From assembly GCF_024679095.1 (NCBI RefSeq), contig NW_026112148.1:144116-208115 (forward strand): a stretch of DNA of 64,000 bases, written 5' to 3'. The position numbers and the translations under genes are program-made. Numbering within the stretch: position 1 is the stretch's first letter; each line of letters starts with the position of its first letter. Shown here piece by piece: positions 43,880 through 55,953 of this stretch. Below the pieces are notes generated by a model, which saw only the letters and a list, made by a program, of their open reading frames with translations, made no database searches and was not told where the DNA came from. The stretch is from Eriocheir sinensis. Lineage: Eukaryota; Arthropoda; Malacostraca; Decapoda; Varunidae.

Positions 43880-44707
43880 CCTTATTTTTAGAGAACTTAA
43901 CCGCTCACGAGGGTTCTGTCCCCGTCTGTACGGATGGGTCTAAGACGGAACCTGGAGCAGGCTTCTTTCCCACCTTCTGTCGGGGCGTTAGCCTTCCTAG
44001 AGTGGCGTCAGTTTTTACGGCTGAAATGTCCGCCTTCTTACTCGCACTCATAATTATTTTAAGTCTCCCAGAACTCCTTTACTGTTTTGAGCGACTCTCG
44101 CAGTGCACTGGCTGCTTTAGAGTCCCGTGATTACTGTCATCCCTTATCATATCAATTTTAGAATGGCTTTACTTACTTTTGCTGGGTCCAGGCCTATGTA
44201 GGAGTTCAGGGGAACGAGCAGGCCGATCTGGCCTGGCGGCGGCTGCCCGGCCTGCCCTCGCTGTTTCCCCTTCAACCTCGCCCACTTCCCAGCAGATACT
44301 TATACCCTACCATCCGGGCCACCGCTGACAGCGCGTGGCAGGCCAGATGGGAGAATGTGACCGCCACCACCAAGATGGGGGAAGTCACGACCAGGGCAGT
44401 ACGTCCCTCGTTATAAGAACATAAGAACATAAGAACGCAGGAGTCTGCAGGAGGCCGGTAGGCCTGTACGAAACAGCTTTGACCCTAAGCTCCCGTGTAT
44501 CTAACCCCACCTATTATCGCTGTCCATGAATTTATCTAGTCTATTTTTGAATGTGACAATTGTATTGGCACTCACCACATGACTGCTAAGCCTATTCCAC
44601 TCATCCACCACCCTGTTAGTAAACTCCCACATAAGGTGTCGCAAAAAGGAAACCATTCTGGCCCGCCTGAGGACGGGTCACACACGCTACACACACGGCT
44701 TCCTAAA
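43880..44707 (+). pseudogene. I-like LINE RNase H fragment, interrupted
   Basis: Plus-strand pieces: VCTDGSKTEPGAGFF and VASVFTAEMSAF (RNase H first Asp and Glu), a VQGNEQADLAW stretch, then WQARWENVTATTKMGEVTT up to 44410. After an inserted LINE end, it continues as ILARLRTGHTRYTHGFL at 44650-44707. It is related to the LINE at 16922-21610. It is cut at 44708, where the Harbinger element seems to begin. Confidence 0.65.
44412..44645 (-). mobile_element. CR1-like LINE 3' end
   Basis: Minus strand: NRVVDEWNRLSSHVVSANT, FKNRLDKFMDSDNRWG, then a stop, a short 3' UTR and an 8-base repeat tail (gttcttat)3 at 44412-44436. This is a heavily 5'-truncated copy, typical of CR1 insertions. Confidence 0.8.
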
Positions 44708-45028
44708 CGCGCGTCCACACGGTGCGCAAACATCTGTTGTGAACACTGTTTTGAGCCTGTTTAGATACATGTTTGCAACAGTATTTGGACAGTTGTTTGG
44801 ACACATGATTCAGTAATGTTGTGAACTTGTTAACAACAGCGATGACGCCATACACGCGTCCACACGTGTGCTCGAACATCTGTTGTGAACACTTCAGGCA
44901 ACATGTTTACCGACAAGTTTGCAGCAGTATTTAGACAGATGTATGCACACACAGCTCGGTAATGTTGCGATCGTGTTTGCAGCAGAGGTAACGTGACTGG
45001 TGTGTCCACACGAGTTAGCCAAGACATA

Positions 45029-47516
45029 ATGTCGTCGAGTGAGGACGCGATACTGGCGGCTGCAGCAGTAATAGTTTTGGCCGAGGGTATACCAGAGGAA
45101 CGCCGTCGTCGTCGTTTCTGGATGCGTCCTTCACTTCAATGTAGAAACAGACTTGGTGAGCCTGATGTCATTCATGACATTACACGTGATGATGTGGGCT
45201 TCTCGCCCTCACAGCTGCCGACTACAGGATCGTTTTACAACTTCCTGCGTATGTCTGCAAATGATTATGAATTGCTGCTAAGTAAGATTACCCAACGCAT
45301 CTCTAAACAAGACACCAATAAGCGACAAGCAATATCAGCTGCTGCCCGTCTGGCATTAACACTGCGTTACCTAGCAACAGGGGATTCCTACAGCAGCCTG
45401 GGATATATTTTCCGGATTTCAAAGCAGTCCATCAGCGAGATTGTGCCTGAGGTGTGCTGTGCTTTGGTCAAGGAACTCGCCAAGCATGTAGAGGTAGGCA
45501 GGTCGGGTAAGGGTGCTTGCCAGTCGTCCCGTATTTGAAATGTAATTAATATTTATATTTATTCAGCATATTTTGCTTTAACGTAGACAGGAGTATAATT
45601 GCCATTATATTTTAACGTAACCAGAAGTATATTTGCCATTATATATACTAACATCTTAAAAGGATATACTAAAGCCCTACCCCCCAGAAAATTGTCCTGT
45701 ATTTTGGTTGGGTCAGTATGCCAGTTATTACGGTAACCTTTATACATAATATAAGGGACATTAAAGTAACTCACGTGGTGACTATGATTTATTAATTATG
45801 GATTTATTTAGCATAAACTTATACTGTATGTGTCCAATGTACATTACAGGTTTGTACGACCAGTACAGTCCTCAGAGTATGTAGCATCAGTGATAAGAGG
45901 CATATGATAAGTATCGTGTGATGGCAATGGGGATGGTATGTGAGATACATTATGCTCAGGATGGTGACCATGAGGCGTATCATATGTACCCATTTCAGCA
46001 TCGTGTAGTATGGTCGTTATCTTTTGCTGAACTGTAGACCGTGCATGTTGTGTTGTAAGTGTCCTAAGTTTGCATGCGATGAAATCACCAAATGATTGAT
46101 GTTCATCACGGTCAGTACACCGTTTGTGAAGTGTTTTCATTACATCATACGCCTCTTCTACAATGGCCTCATACCTGCGTTTGGCAGCCTGTCGTCCGCG
46201 TGTAACTACTCTTTCAGGACTACGGGGCTCGTCAGCGTCTGTTCCACGATGGTCCACATCACCAGTTTCCGTACGCTCCTCACTAGCATCAATATTTTGT
46301 GATGTAGATGGGGCATGACCCACGTCCTGAAAAGATATGATTGTTATCCTAATAAAAGACTAATTAGGTCACATGTACATTATTATGGGAGTGCTGCAAT
46401 GCTTATTAATGTTAACGTATCCTCAATAAGTATATGATTATTTTGTAGATGTGTATTTTCCATATGTAACAGAGGAAACTGCACAGGACACCCTGCGAAG
46501 CATTAGGTCACTCGAAAAATAAAATATGCAGTGGGCAGAATCCGCCACACCTATTTATTTTCCCTGGTACATCGAAACAAACATAACATTCTGTCGTAAC
46601 GTAGCCTGTCCAGAACATTTTAATTTTATAAAATACAAGAAGTATGGTTATCATTCACCTTATTCAGAACAATGAATATAAGGTGGAAAGTGTATGCTAT
46701 CCTAAATAATTCATTAACACATTTTGTGACAGCTGCCAACGTCCAGAGACGGATGGATCAAGGTTGCAAGTATCTTCCAGCACATGTGGAATTTTCCGCA
46801 CTGCTTGGGCGCACTGGACGGTAAACACATCGCCCTGTAAGCACCGGAACATAGTGGCAGTGATTATTTTAATTACAAGGGGCACTTCAGCATTGTACTG
46901 TTTGCTGTTGTGGATGCAACATATAATTTTATGTACGTCAACGTTGGGTGCCAGGGACGTTTATCAGACGTGGGTGTATTCTCACATACACATTTCAAAA
47001 AGGCTCTTGACAATGGTACACTTGACCTACCACACCCAACGGCACTTCCTGGCCGTGATAAGCCAATCCCTTACACCTTTGTTGGTGATGATGCATTCCC
47101 CTTGTCTGTTAATTTAATGAAACCATACCAAGGTCAGTACGATAAGGACTCCACCAAAAGAATATTCAATTACCGTTTAAGTAGGGCGAGAAGGATAGTT
47201 GAAAATGTGTTCGGCATTATGTCCTCAGTGTTCAGGGTACTACAGAAACCTATGCTTGCTAAACCAGACACAGCAAAACAGGTGACATTGGCATGTGTGC
47301 ATTTGCATAATTATCTGCGACATAGTGAAACTTCACGGAAAACATACACCCCTGTTGGCACGTTTGATGGCGAGGATAGGGATAATGACATGAGCATCCC
47401 AGGTTCATGGAGGCGAGAATTAGTACATAACTCGTCTATTGTACCTCTACCACACAACACCTCAGCTGATACTGGTCCAGTAGAGGCTGAGAACATCCGC
47501 ACTGAGTTTGCAGAAT
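45029..47516 (+). pseudogene. Harbinger transposase (HARBI1-like), two exons, one stop
   Basis: Exon 1 is 45029-45493: MSSSEDAILAA..., RMSANDYELLLSKI, then the helix-turn-helix-like SSLGYIFRISKQSISEIV. The donor is gag|gtaggc. Exon 2 is 46733-47516 after acceptor tgtgacag, in phase. The nuclease has the first Asp in LGALDGKHIAL, the second in GCQGRLSDVGVF and the Glu in RARRIVENVFGIM. TAA at 46838-46840 follows HIAL, one base from the expected Lys codon. This is the only disruption seen. A start at 44993 is possible, but the ATG at 45029 fits the family better. The enzyme would cut and paste the element together with its Myb-like partner. Confidence 0.82.
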
Positions 47517-47656
47517 AATTTATCAGCAATGTGGGTCGTGTGCCTTGGCAGGACCAGCAGAGTTAGGTATTTTTCATAACCTATAAACAAAATAATGCAG
47601 TTGCACAAGGGTGTTGCTATGGGTTTGGTTGTGTTATTTTTTTATTCTCACTGACA

Positions 47657-47662
47657 CTGTAC
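47657..47662. other. Polinton target-site duplication, left (CTGTAC)
   Basis: ctgtac directly precedes the terminal agtagtagg. The identical hexamer follows the other terminus at 61772-61777. Six bases is the standard Polinton duplication. Confidence 0.9.
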
Positions 47663-49405
47663 AGTAGTAGGTAATGGTGACAGTGACGGGACCAAAATAA
47701 TTCGCAAGCATAATCAAGAATTTGCAGCCAAAAAAAAAATGACGTCGAAAAATTTTTGACGTCGAAAAATTTTTGTACGTCGAATTTCCCGGCCGGCCGT
47801 GCGGCCAGTCAGCCGGACGGCCAGCCAGCCGCGCGGGCAGCCAGCCGCCGAGGGGACCTCCCCACTACCCAACCGGGGAGTGGTCACAAACCTACCCAAA
47901 AGTGACCATTCCCCCCCCCCCACCCACCCACCCCACCACAAACACCCACCACCTTCCACGCCATCGTGTCTCCCCGGAGGCCTGAGCGTCACCCTCCTGC
48001 CGGGGATTGGTTAGGGGCGTCCTTTCGCGCCGTGCCGGGGCGTCGCCCTCCTGCCGGGGATCGGTTAGCGCGAGCGGTGACGTGTTCGGGGGATCGGTTA
48101 GGGGCGTCCTTTCGCGCCCTCCTGCCGGGGATCGGTTAGCGCGCGCGGTGCCTTGTTCAGGGGATCGGTTAGGGGCGTCCTTTCGCGCCGTGCCGGGGCG
48201 TCACCCTCCTGCCGGGGGATCGGTCCTTTCGCACCGTGCCGGGGCGTCGCCCTCCTGCCGGGGGATCGGTCCTTTCGCGCCGTGCCGGGGCGTCCTTTCG
48301 CCCCAGTGCCGGGGGATCGGCTAGGGGCGTCCTTTCGCACCGTGCCGGGGCGTCACCCTCCTGCCGGGGATCGGTTAGCGCGAGCGGTGCCTTGTTGGGC
48401 GGAGGCCTGTGGCTACCTTTCCCCCTCCCTCTCCCTCTCCCGCTATTGATTTTTTTTCCAGTTTGCCAGCATGTGTGTGCGTGTCCCCCCTCTATGCCCC
48501 ACCCCTCGCGAGCGGTGACTTGATGGTCAGTCTGAGGGTACCACTACCCCTCCCTCTACCCGCTATTGATTTTTCAGTTTGCCAGCATATGCGTGTGTGT
48601 GTGTGTGCGTGTGTTACTGTTGATTTTCATATTGACTGGAGTTATATCGATTGTCTTTTCAGTGAGGGGTAGGAACGGGAAAAGTAGATTTTATACATTT
48701 TTATTGAAATATAGTGGAAAAAATGGTATGACAAGTTATTATATTACCTTAATCTAGTCTATTTTATTTGTTCTTTCTTAATCCAGGCTAATTTGTTCTT
48801 TCTTAATCCAGACTAAATACATGCTATGCCTACTAGTCTATTTTATTTGTTCTTTCTTAATCCAGGCTAATTTGTTCTTGCTTAATCCAGACTAAATACA
48901 TGCTAAGCCTACTAGTCTATTTTATTTGTTCTTTCTTAATCCAGGCTAATTTGTTCTTTCTTAATCCAGACTAAATACATGCTAAGCCTACTAGTCTATT
49001 TTAGTTGTTCTTTCTTAATCCAGGCTAATTTGTTCTTTCTTAATCCAGACTAAATACATGCTAAGCCTAAAAACTAAAAACACACAATCGCCATAAAAAA
49101 AAAAGACATATTACAAACTCACACCGTACAGGCTCAAAGAAATACAATGGAAACCCACCATCCTACCCTTTTTTTTTTTTTTCCCTCCCCCAAAATAAAT
49201 CCTAATTGAAAGAGACATATTACAAACTTATGTCGTACATGCCCAAAGACAGCCCATAAAAGGATGACAACACGAGTACATATACAAATGAAGAAAAAAA
49301 TACACAACACAAGCACATATATATAAAAAATAATACACACAGAGCGAGTACATATATAAAAAAAATTGTTAAGCACTAAATATAGGACTCTCATCAAGAA
49401 CATTT
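47663..49405. repeat. Polinton left terminal inverted repeat
   Basis: Matches the complement of 60232-61771. From the outside in: the terminal sequence with repeated gacgtcgaaaaatttttg; the ggccggccgtgcggcc segment; a C-rich run; a GC-rich minisatellite (47990-48400, units with gtcctttcgcgccgtgccgg and ctcctgccggggatcggtta); a CT-rich part; and an AT-rich minisatellite (48752-49070, four units of about 81 bp with ttgttctttcttaatccag). It is about 200 bp longer than the right copy because of extra sequence at about 49100-49330. Confidence 0.85.
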
Positions 49406-50488
49406 ATATAAAAAATAATACACACAGAGCGAGTACCGGTTAGGGGCGTCCTTTCGCACTGTGCCGGGGCGTCACCCTCCTGCCGGGTGGACTTAAGACT
49501 CGAGTTTTGGAGCACGACATGTGTGTTTGGGCGGGAAAAAAAAAAAAAAAACTGGTGTGCATGCGGCTTGGTCCCCTTCGCCTTTTCCGGCGTGCCCACG
49601 CCACCATGTCTCCCCCCTACCCCCTTCTATACCCACCCTTATGCGAGCGTCGGCTTGTTGGGCGGAGACCTGCGGCTACCATTCCCCCACCTCCCTCCTT
49701 GGGCGGAGGCCTGTGGCTACCATTCCCCTACCTCCCTCCACCCAGGGAAATTTATTGAAGAAAAGTTGCTCATTTTATCACGAATGAGTCTGTGAAAAGT
49801 ATAGTTTATAAACTTATAAGGAGAGAAAGAGAGAGAGGAGCGAGAACGGGGAAAAAAAAAAAAAAAGTAGAACAGCGGAAGCAAGGCCTCGGCTTGGTGA
49901 CCGAGTTATTTATTGCCTCCGAGCACCCGCCACCACGCCACGCCGTCTCTTTTCAGTCCATCTGCGACAATCGAAGCGAAGGGAGACACGAGCGTGAGTA
50001 AAGTGGTGTATATGCGTAACCGTTTCGTCTGTGAAAAAAAAGAGTGTGGGGAACGTGCGCTATCGGTGTGATTTAAGCTGCGTATACCTCCGATTTCCCA
50101 CGACCGTATTTTATATATGAAAATTGGACGACAGTCAGTCAAACCGACCAAAAGGGTGTGCTACGCGCTGAGCATCGCCCTCCTGCCGGGATCGGTTAAG
50201 GGCGCCGTTCGCTCCGTGTTGGGGAGCCACCACTATCTTTCACGCTATGCCGGCGCGTGCCTCCCTCCAGCCACCATTGACGCCCCCCCGGTGAAGTATG
50301 GGTATGTGTTTGGGCTAGCGTGAGCGCTGCTTAGCCCCCGATCCCTCGCGAACGGCGGCGGCGGCGGCGACTGAGGTTTGAAAAAGGGGCGTGTGGGGAG
50401 ACGTCCGTGTGATTTGCGCATATTTTATATACACGCGCTTGAAAAAATCCGCATGAATTGTGTATATTTTATATAAATGAACTAAAAA
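49406..50488. other. Polinton left non-coding region
   Basis: Holds a stray piece of the GC-rich minisatellite (49438-49495) and GC-rich and A-run sequence up to the polymerase start. Duplicated ttgggcggaggcctgtggct-type segments occur at 49660-49730. No gene is supported; a promoter for the polymerase is presumably here. Confidence 0.5.
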
Positions 50489-50997
50489 AAAAAAAAATGG
50501 AAGATACCGGCGATAGTAAGGATAATTGTTTGAGTTTCAAAAAAGAGATAAATGAGGAGGTAGATAAACTCATGGACATTATTAACAGCAGTGGCGAAGG
50601 AGAGGAGGATATGGACGGTAATTGTTTGAGTTTCGATGAAGAGATAGATAAACTCATGGGCATTATTATCAACAGTGGCGAGGACGAGGAGGAGGAGGAG
50701 GAGGAGGAGGAGGAAGAGGAGGAGGAGGAGGACAGGGGGAAGAAGAGGAGGAGGAGGAGGAGGAGGAGGAGGAGGAGGAGGAGGACGAGGAGGAGGAGGA
50801 GGAGGAGGAGGAGGACGGGGAGGAGGAGGAGGAGATGGATGATGATGTTTGCTTGAGTTTCGATGAAAAGAGAAAGGAGGAGCTAGATAAATTCGCTGAC
50901 ATTACTATCAGAAGCGGCGGAGAATGGGACGGAGAGGAGGAGGAAGAGGAGAAGGAGGAAGAGGAGGAGGGCGAAGATTGTAGCGACAATGCTATTA

Positions 50998-51030
<33 letters not shown>

Positions 51031-51950
51031 CTGGTGACAGGGGGTTTGCAGCGCATACCCCTGTCAGAGAAAGGGCGGAGGGGGAAAAGAGGACCTGTCC
51101 AGCGGCAAGCAAAGATGAGGTCAGCCAACAACGCGGGGGTGGAAGTGGGTGTCCCGCTGCCAGCGAGGAAGAGGAAGGGAGCGTTGGTGACGGCAATATT
51201 GATAGCGACACACCACCCGCTGATGAAGATAATGTTGAGAGACAGCGCGCAGAAGTCATCAGAAGGAAATACGCCTTTGATCGCGATTTACTTTATTTAG
51301 AGTTTAGTATACCTCCAGATGACGCTAGCGATCCACAGAGCTTTCTTAGAAACAACAGAGTAGAATTTATTCAAATATTACGTGATGAGATAGAAGCCAT
51401 GGATCATCCTCCCCCCCAAGTCAGGGCGTATGCTGAAATGCGAATCCAACTTGTGAGATTGGGCGAGGAAGAGGATATTAGTCCGTTTTATATGGTTTTT
51501 CCATCAGAGCTCATTACCCAGGGCGAGGTACCGCGTTTTGTAGAAAACGTAGTCCAGTACATGGCGGAACGCTTGGAAAGACATTTGAATGAAGTAGAAG
51601 GCTCGGGTTTCATGATACTGGAAATTGACATGTTTAAAGTAATCTTAGGTAGAACAGGTCATCGAGCGGCGATAGGCATACACGTCAATAAACCATTGGG
51701 CGTCCGGGAGCTCGCACCATTTTAACCCTTCGGGCGAGGAGGGTTACTGTCTTGTGCAATGTCTCGCGGCTCGCGCTCTTTTGGAAAAAGATCCTAAAAT
51801 TCAGGACCTTCCTCGCAAAACAAAAACACTGAGACAATGCAAGAAATTAGTGACTGTGCCAGATATAGATTTCCCTCTAGCGTGGGAAGATATTGCGCTA
51901 ATCGAGCGGATGAATAAGCTCTCCATTTATGTGTACGCAGTAGCCCCCAT

Positions 51951-51983
<33 letters not shown>

Positions 51984-54900
51984 GGAGGAGGAGGAGGAGG
52001 AGGAGGAGGAGGAGGAGGAGGAGGAGGAGCGCCAAAGAATGCGTCGGAAGAGCGGAAATAGTTGGGGTGGGACTAGGCACGAGATTTATGTAACCCGGAA
52101 AGGTGCAGGTACTGGGACATATGTTGCTTTATTATTACTGGATGGGCAACATTTTGCCCTCATAAAAGATTTCGCAAAATTCATGCCAGCATTTATGAGA
52201 GGTCATAAACGGCGCTTAAAAGGCCAGACGCTGAATCAGTACTCTAGATATTGCAAAAACTGCTTGACTGGATATTTTGACAAAGCCGACCTTGAGGAAC
52301 ATGAAGCCAGTTGTCAGATTCAGCAAAAACTTGTATTCCCCACCTCAAAATCAGTGCTGCAATTCACTGACAGCGGTAAAACATACCCTCCATCGCACAC
52401 TGCCTTTTTTGATTTTGAGTCTATTCTTGACGACTCTGAATCCAACAGTCACGTTATCAATCAGCACAGAGCCATGGCGTACGCCTTCTGCATCTTGGAT
52501 TCAGCGGGCTCTGTAGTTTGCAAACAGAATTACTGCGGGAGAGATGCAGCGTCACACTTTCTCAAGAACCTGGCCTCCTCCTGGAGGAAAATTAAAGAGG
52601 AAAGGAAAACATATGACATGGTCCTAACCCCCGAGGCGGTAATTGATTTCAAACGTCAGACGACGTGTCAGATTTGTAAGAAAGAATTTCAGAATACAAA
52701 AGACAAACATCGCCATCACGATCATACCAGACCTGGCCCAAACTATCTTGGTGCATTATGTAGAAGATGCAATACATTATGTGTCAGTAACCGCTGTCAA
52801 CTTCCTACATTTGCCTTTCACATGACTTATGATATGAGCCTGATACTGAAAGAAGCCGACCGACAGAGTTTCCATAGGAAGAAAACTAACGTAATCACTA
52901 AAGCGGGATTACGTTTTTTGAGGGTAGATGTGGACAATATAAAGTTTCTCGACGCGAGAGCCTTTCTTGATGGCAGTCTGGCCCATCTCAGCGCAGAACA
53001 TATTGCCTCGGGGGAATCTCTACCTGTCACTCGAGCGCTCATAAATCATTTCCCCGCACCGGCGCGTGAGCTCCTCCTCACAGGAAAGCAATGTTTTCCT
53101 TACGAGTTCGTCAATGATTTTGACAAATTAGCGCGTCAGTCACTTCCAGACATTGAAGATTTTTATAGCAGGCTTAAAAGCCGCGGCGTAAGTGAGGAGG
53201 AGTACAGCCACGCGCAAGCAGTGTGGAATGCCCTGGGTTGTCAAACCTTAAAAGACTACATGCGCGCATACCTTCTAGTAGATGTAGGCTTGCTTGCTGA
53301 CATTCTACAGAAATGGCGAAGCGTGTTGCATGAAACATATGGATTAGATATAACACATTATGTCTCTCTCCCCGGATACGCTTTCGACAGCTTCTTAAAA
53401 TCAACAGAAGCCAAAATAGAACAGCCGAGCGATCCAGACTTGTATCATCTTGTAAGAGACAATGTAAGAGGAGGCTTTACTACAGTAGTCCAACCACAGG
53501 CAGTTGCAAATAACCATCACATTAATCCTGATTACAACCCCGAACGAGACACCCCTACTCTATTTAACTATTTAGATAAGAATAGTCTGTATCCTACAGT
53601 AATGTGTAGGCCGCTTCCTGAGAGAAATTTTAAAAAATTATCGGTAGAAGAAAGAAAGGAGTGGTTAAGAACTCATGACATAGCAAATGTGGAGACGAAT
53701 GGAAGCGTGGGGTACTGGTTTCGCTGCGACTTACACCCAATTGAGCCCGATGTGGCTAGGTCAACGGATGAGTTTCCCTTACACATCCACCACATGGACA
53801 TAGATAGCGAGCAACACCTGTCTGAACACAGCAAGGCATTTATGGCGAAAACAGGATGGCAACTCCCTAGGGTGACGCGAAAGCTTGTTGGATCGCATTG
53901 CGCTCAGTATGGTGTCCTCACCACGCTACCCATGTTGCAGTTTTGCTTGGGAATGGGAGGTAAAATTGCAGAAATCCACGATATCTATCAGTTTACCCAA
54001 TCCACATTTCTTAAAGAGTTTATGGAGGGTAACATCAAAGCACGACGCGAGGCCAGCAGTAAAATCCTACAGAAAGCCTATAAAGTCATTTCAAATAGTA
54101 TATTTGGTCGAACCCTTATGGATCCAGTCAAATATAGCATAAATACAGACATTGTAACCTCCAAGTCAGCACTACGGCGCAGGTTACGAGACCCATTATT
54201 CAAGAGACTCATACCTCTTAGTAACGACAGAGTCCTTGTTGTTCGAGGAAGGAAGAACATTCGCATCAACCAACCAAATTACATTGGTTATCAGATTTTG
54301 GAGCTTTCTAAGGTTGAAATGTACGACTTCTATTACCACATAATTCGAAAAGCCTGTGGCGCGAGAATGTCTCATATATTTACGGCGACACAGATTCGGC
54401 TGCCATATGCGTCTCTAACTTCCAAGACATTAGTGAATTTTATTCGCTTCCACTCATAAAATCCATAATGGATTTTAGTAACTTCCACCACCCACCCGCC
54501 TATGACACTTCCAAGAAAGGTCAAGCGGGGTATGTCAAGTCAGAAGTGGGCGCGGCCCATATAAAGGAAGTGCTTTGCCTGAAACCTAAGATGTACTCTA
54601 TCAAATTGCATGATCCCTCAAGCGGCGAGGATGCAGAAATAAAAAAGCTAAAGGGTACCTCACTATAGTTTGAGAAACTATAATCATGAAAAATACAGAC
54701 AGGTACTGCAAGGGGCGGGGTGGATAAGGCACGCCTCTATAGCATCCGCACCCTGAAAGGTCAGGTATGCACTACCTCCATTGAGAAGGCGACTTTAAGC
54801 GCATTAGACAACAAAGAGTGCATCTGCTCTCTGATCACAGCCTGCCGGGTAATCCTTCTCGTGTTTTTAGGAGAGCTTATGGCCACCCTGAGTTACCTGA

Positions 54901-54990
54901 GTATCTGCGTCAAATGCGGAGGACATCTCAAACTGCTTCTACTAGCCGCGCCACTACTGCCACTACTGCTAGTACTACTCATAATGCTGT
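50489..54990 (+). pseudogene. Polinton DNA polymerase B (protein-primed type), several frame breaks
   Basis: Replicates the element. The N-terminus holds three copies of a unit of about 30 aa (CLSFKKEI, CLSFDEEI, CLSFDEKR) separated by Glu/Asp microsatellites (50685-50835, 50940-51030). Then come a linker, the YCLVQCLAARALLE segment, another Asp/Glu tract (51950-52030), exonuclease motif FFDFESI, the zinc/HNH-like CQICKKEF...HHDHTRPG...CRRCN insert, exonuclease-like YLLVDVGLLADIL, PolA LDKNSLYP, PolB KVISNSIFG and PolC YGDTDS. Frame changes occur inside the GAG tract near 50700-50830, at a TTTT run (51720-51724), before YGDTDS (about 54365) and near 54650. The C-terminal tail extends to about 54990. 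Confidence 0.85.
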
Positions 54991-55377
54991 CGGGGATACT
55001 TTAAGTGAAAGTGGTGCTGAGGGTGTGGATAGTCACGGAACGAGACCCGTGGCGGGGAATCTCTGGAGAACAAGATCTAGGACAGACAAAGGAGAGAATT
55101 TGAATCGATCAAACAAAAGAAAGAGGAGAGAAACCAAAGTCTACCCATCGCGCCAGCTACCAGCAGCGTCAACATCATCTCCACGGTTGCCTTTATCCTC
55201 ACCTCCCCACCCCGAGAATAGCATGGAGATTCCCTCCCCACCGGGCTGGGTTTCAGACAAAGGAGCTCACGCGAGTGGCTGTAACGGTGACAGAGCTCGC
55301 GCTAAAGCAATCATTGATATAAAGGTCGAATATATAGGTATATGACAGCTCACAATAAACTCGAGTATATTTCCATC
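54991..55377. other. Polymerase tail / deletion zone in the Polinton
   Basis: A frame from 54818 runs to 55345, rich in Ser, Thr, Arg and Pro (RATTATTASTTHN, RKRRETK). It is probably a low-complexity C-terminal tail of the polymerase or unrelated filler. The catalytic part of the integrase, expected in this type of element, is missing here. Confidence 0.35.
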
Positions 55378-55620
55378 TTGCAGAAGGTACTCGAGAGCTA
55401 TAACCGCACGCCTCACGCACGTCTAGGAAAACCCCAGCCGAAGTACATGCCATGAAGGACCCGCGAGGACTCCTGCGTCAGTTTAAGAAAATGCATAATT
55501 ATACAAACAGAGAAACGCGTCAAGGTCAAGCCAGTCGTGTGCTGAACATCGGGGACTACGTTCGACTCGTGGGCGCGCCGCTCACGATATTTCCTAATGA
55601 CCTCGAATTCACCAACAAGA
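55378..55620 (+). pseudogene. Integrase C-terminal remnant
   Basis: Polintons carry a retrovirus-type integrase. Visible are the end of its catalytic core (YNRTPHARLGK), a frame change at an aaaacccc run near 55430, the AEVHAMKD context, and a C-terminal module with IGDYVRLV. The HHCC finger and the first two catalytic acids are absent, so this copy cannot encode an active integrase. The frame runs on to 55826 past the family-like part. Confidence 0.6.
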
Positions 55621-55639
55621 AGAAAAAAAGCACCTCCCT

Positions 55640-55953
55640 CGCCTTTGTTCACAAGGATCTTGTTTTGTTGTTGGCTAAACTCTCCCCGACAAGCGGAAAA
55701 AGTAATTGCAGTGTTGAACAAGAAACATATAGATTGCTTGTCAGAAGTGTTGCTAAATTTCCTAAAACTAATCTTACGCGAAATACAAAGATTGTGAAAT
55801 CCCTGAACAAATATAAAAACACATAAGGAAACTCGCCAACAAGGGGTAAGTACACTAAAAAAAAAAACTACTGAGAACGCAGCGGGCGGCGCTATACTCT
55901 CTGTGCTGTTACCTCTGGCAGCTAGTGTCATAACTGGTCTTTTAACAAAATGA
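55640..55953 (+). pseudogene. Small basic protein with a hydrophobic C-terminal segment
   Basis: In changing frames there is a helix-rich start near 55690, a basic middle, then KKKTTENAAGG followed by a hydrophobic stretch of about 18 residues (AILSVLLPLAASVITG) ending at TGA 55951-55953. The stop overlaps the next ATG (ATGA, 55950-55953). Basic-plus-hydrophobic small proteins of this layout are common in Polintons and recall small virion or membrane-active proteins, but the role is not known to me. An A run at 55857-55867 may cause one frame break. Confidence 0.45.

Noticed and set aside
47773..48523. Several overlapping Gly/Arg/Ala-rich frames in the left terminal repeat (and their mirror at 60.9-61.8 kb)
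   Set aside because: They arise from the GC-rich minisatellite and occur on both strands; no gene features.
48752..49070. CRISPR-like array because of regular 81-bp spacing
   Set aside because: This is eukaryotic DNA; the units are contiguous near-identical minisatellite repeats without unique spacers and are duplicated in the other terminal repeat.
50669..51259. Serine-rich minus-strand frame opposite the polymerase N-terminus
   Set aside because: It is the antisense of GAG/GAT microsatellites; poly-Ser results from the repeat.
54818..55345. Separate gene downstream of the polymerase
   Set aside because: Its beginning overlaps polymerase C-terminal sequence in another frame, and the rest is low-complexity Ser/Thr/Arg; more likely a tail or scar.
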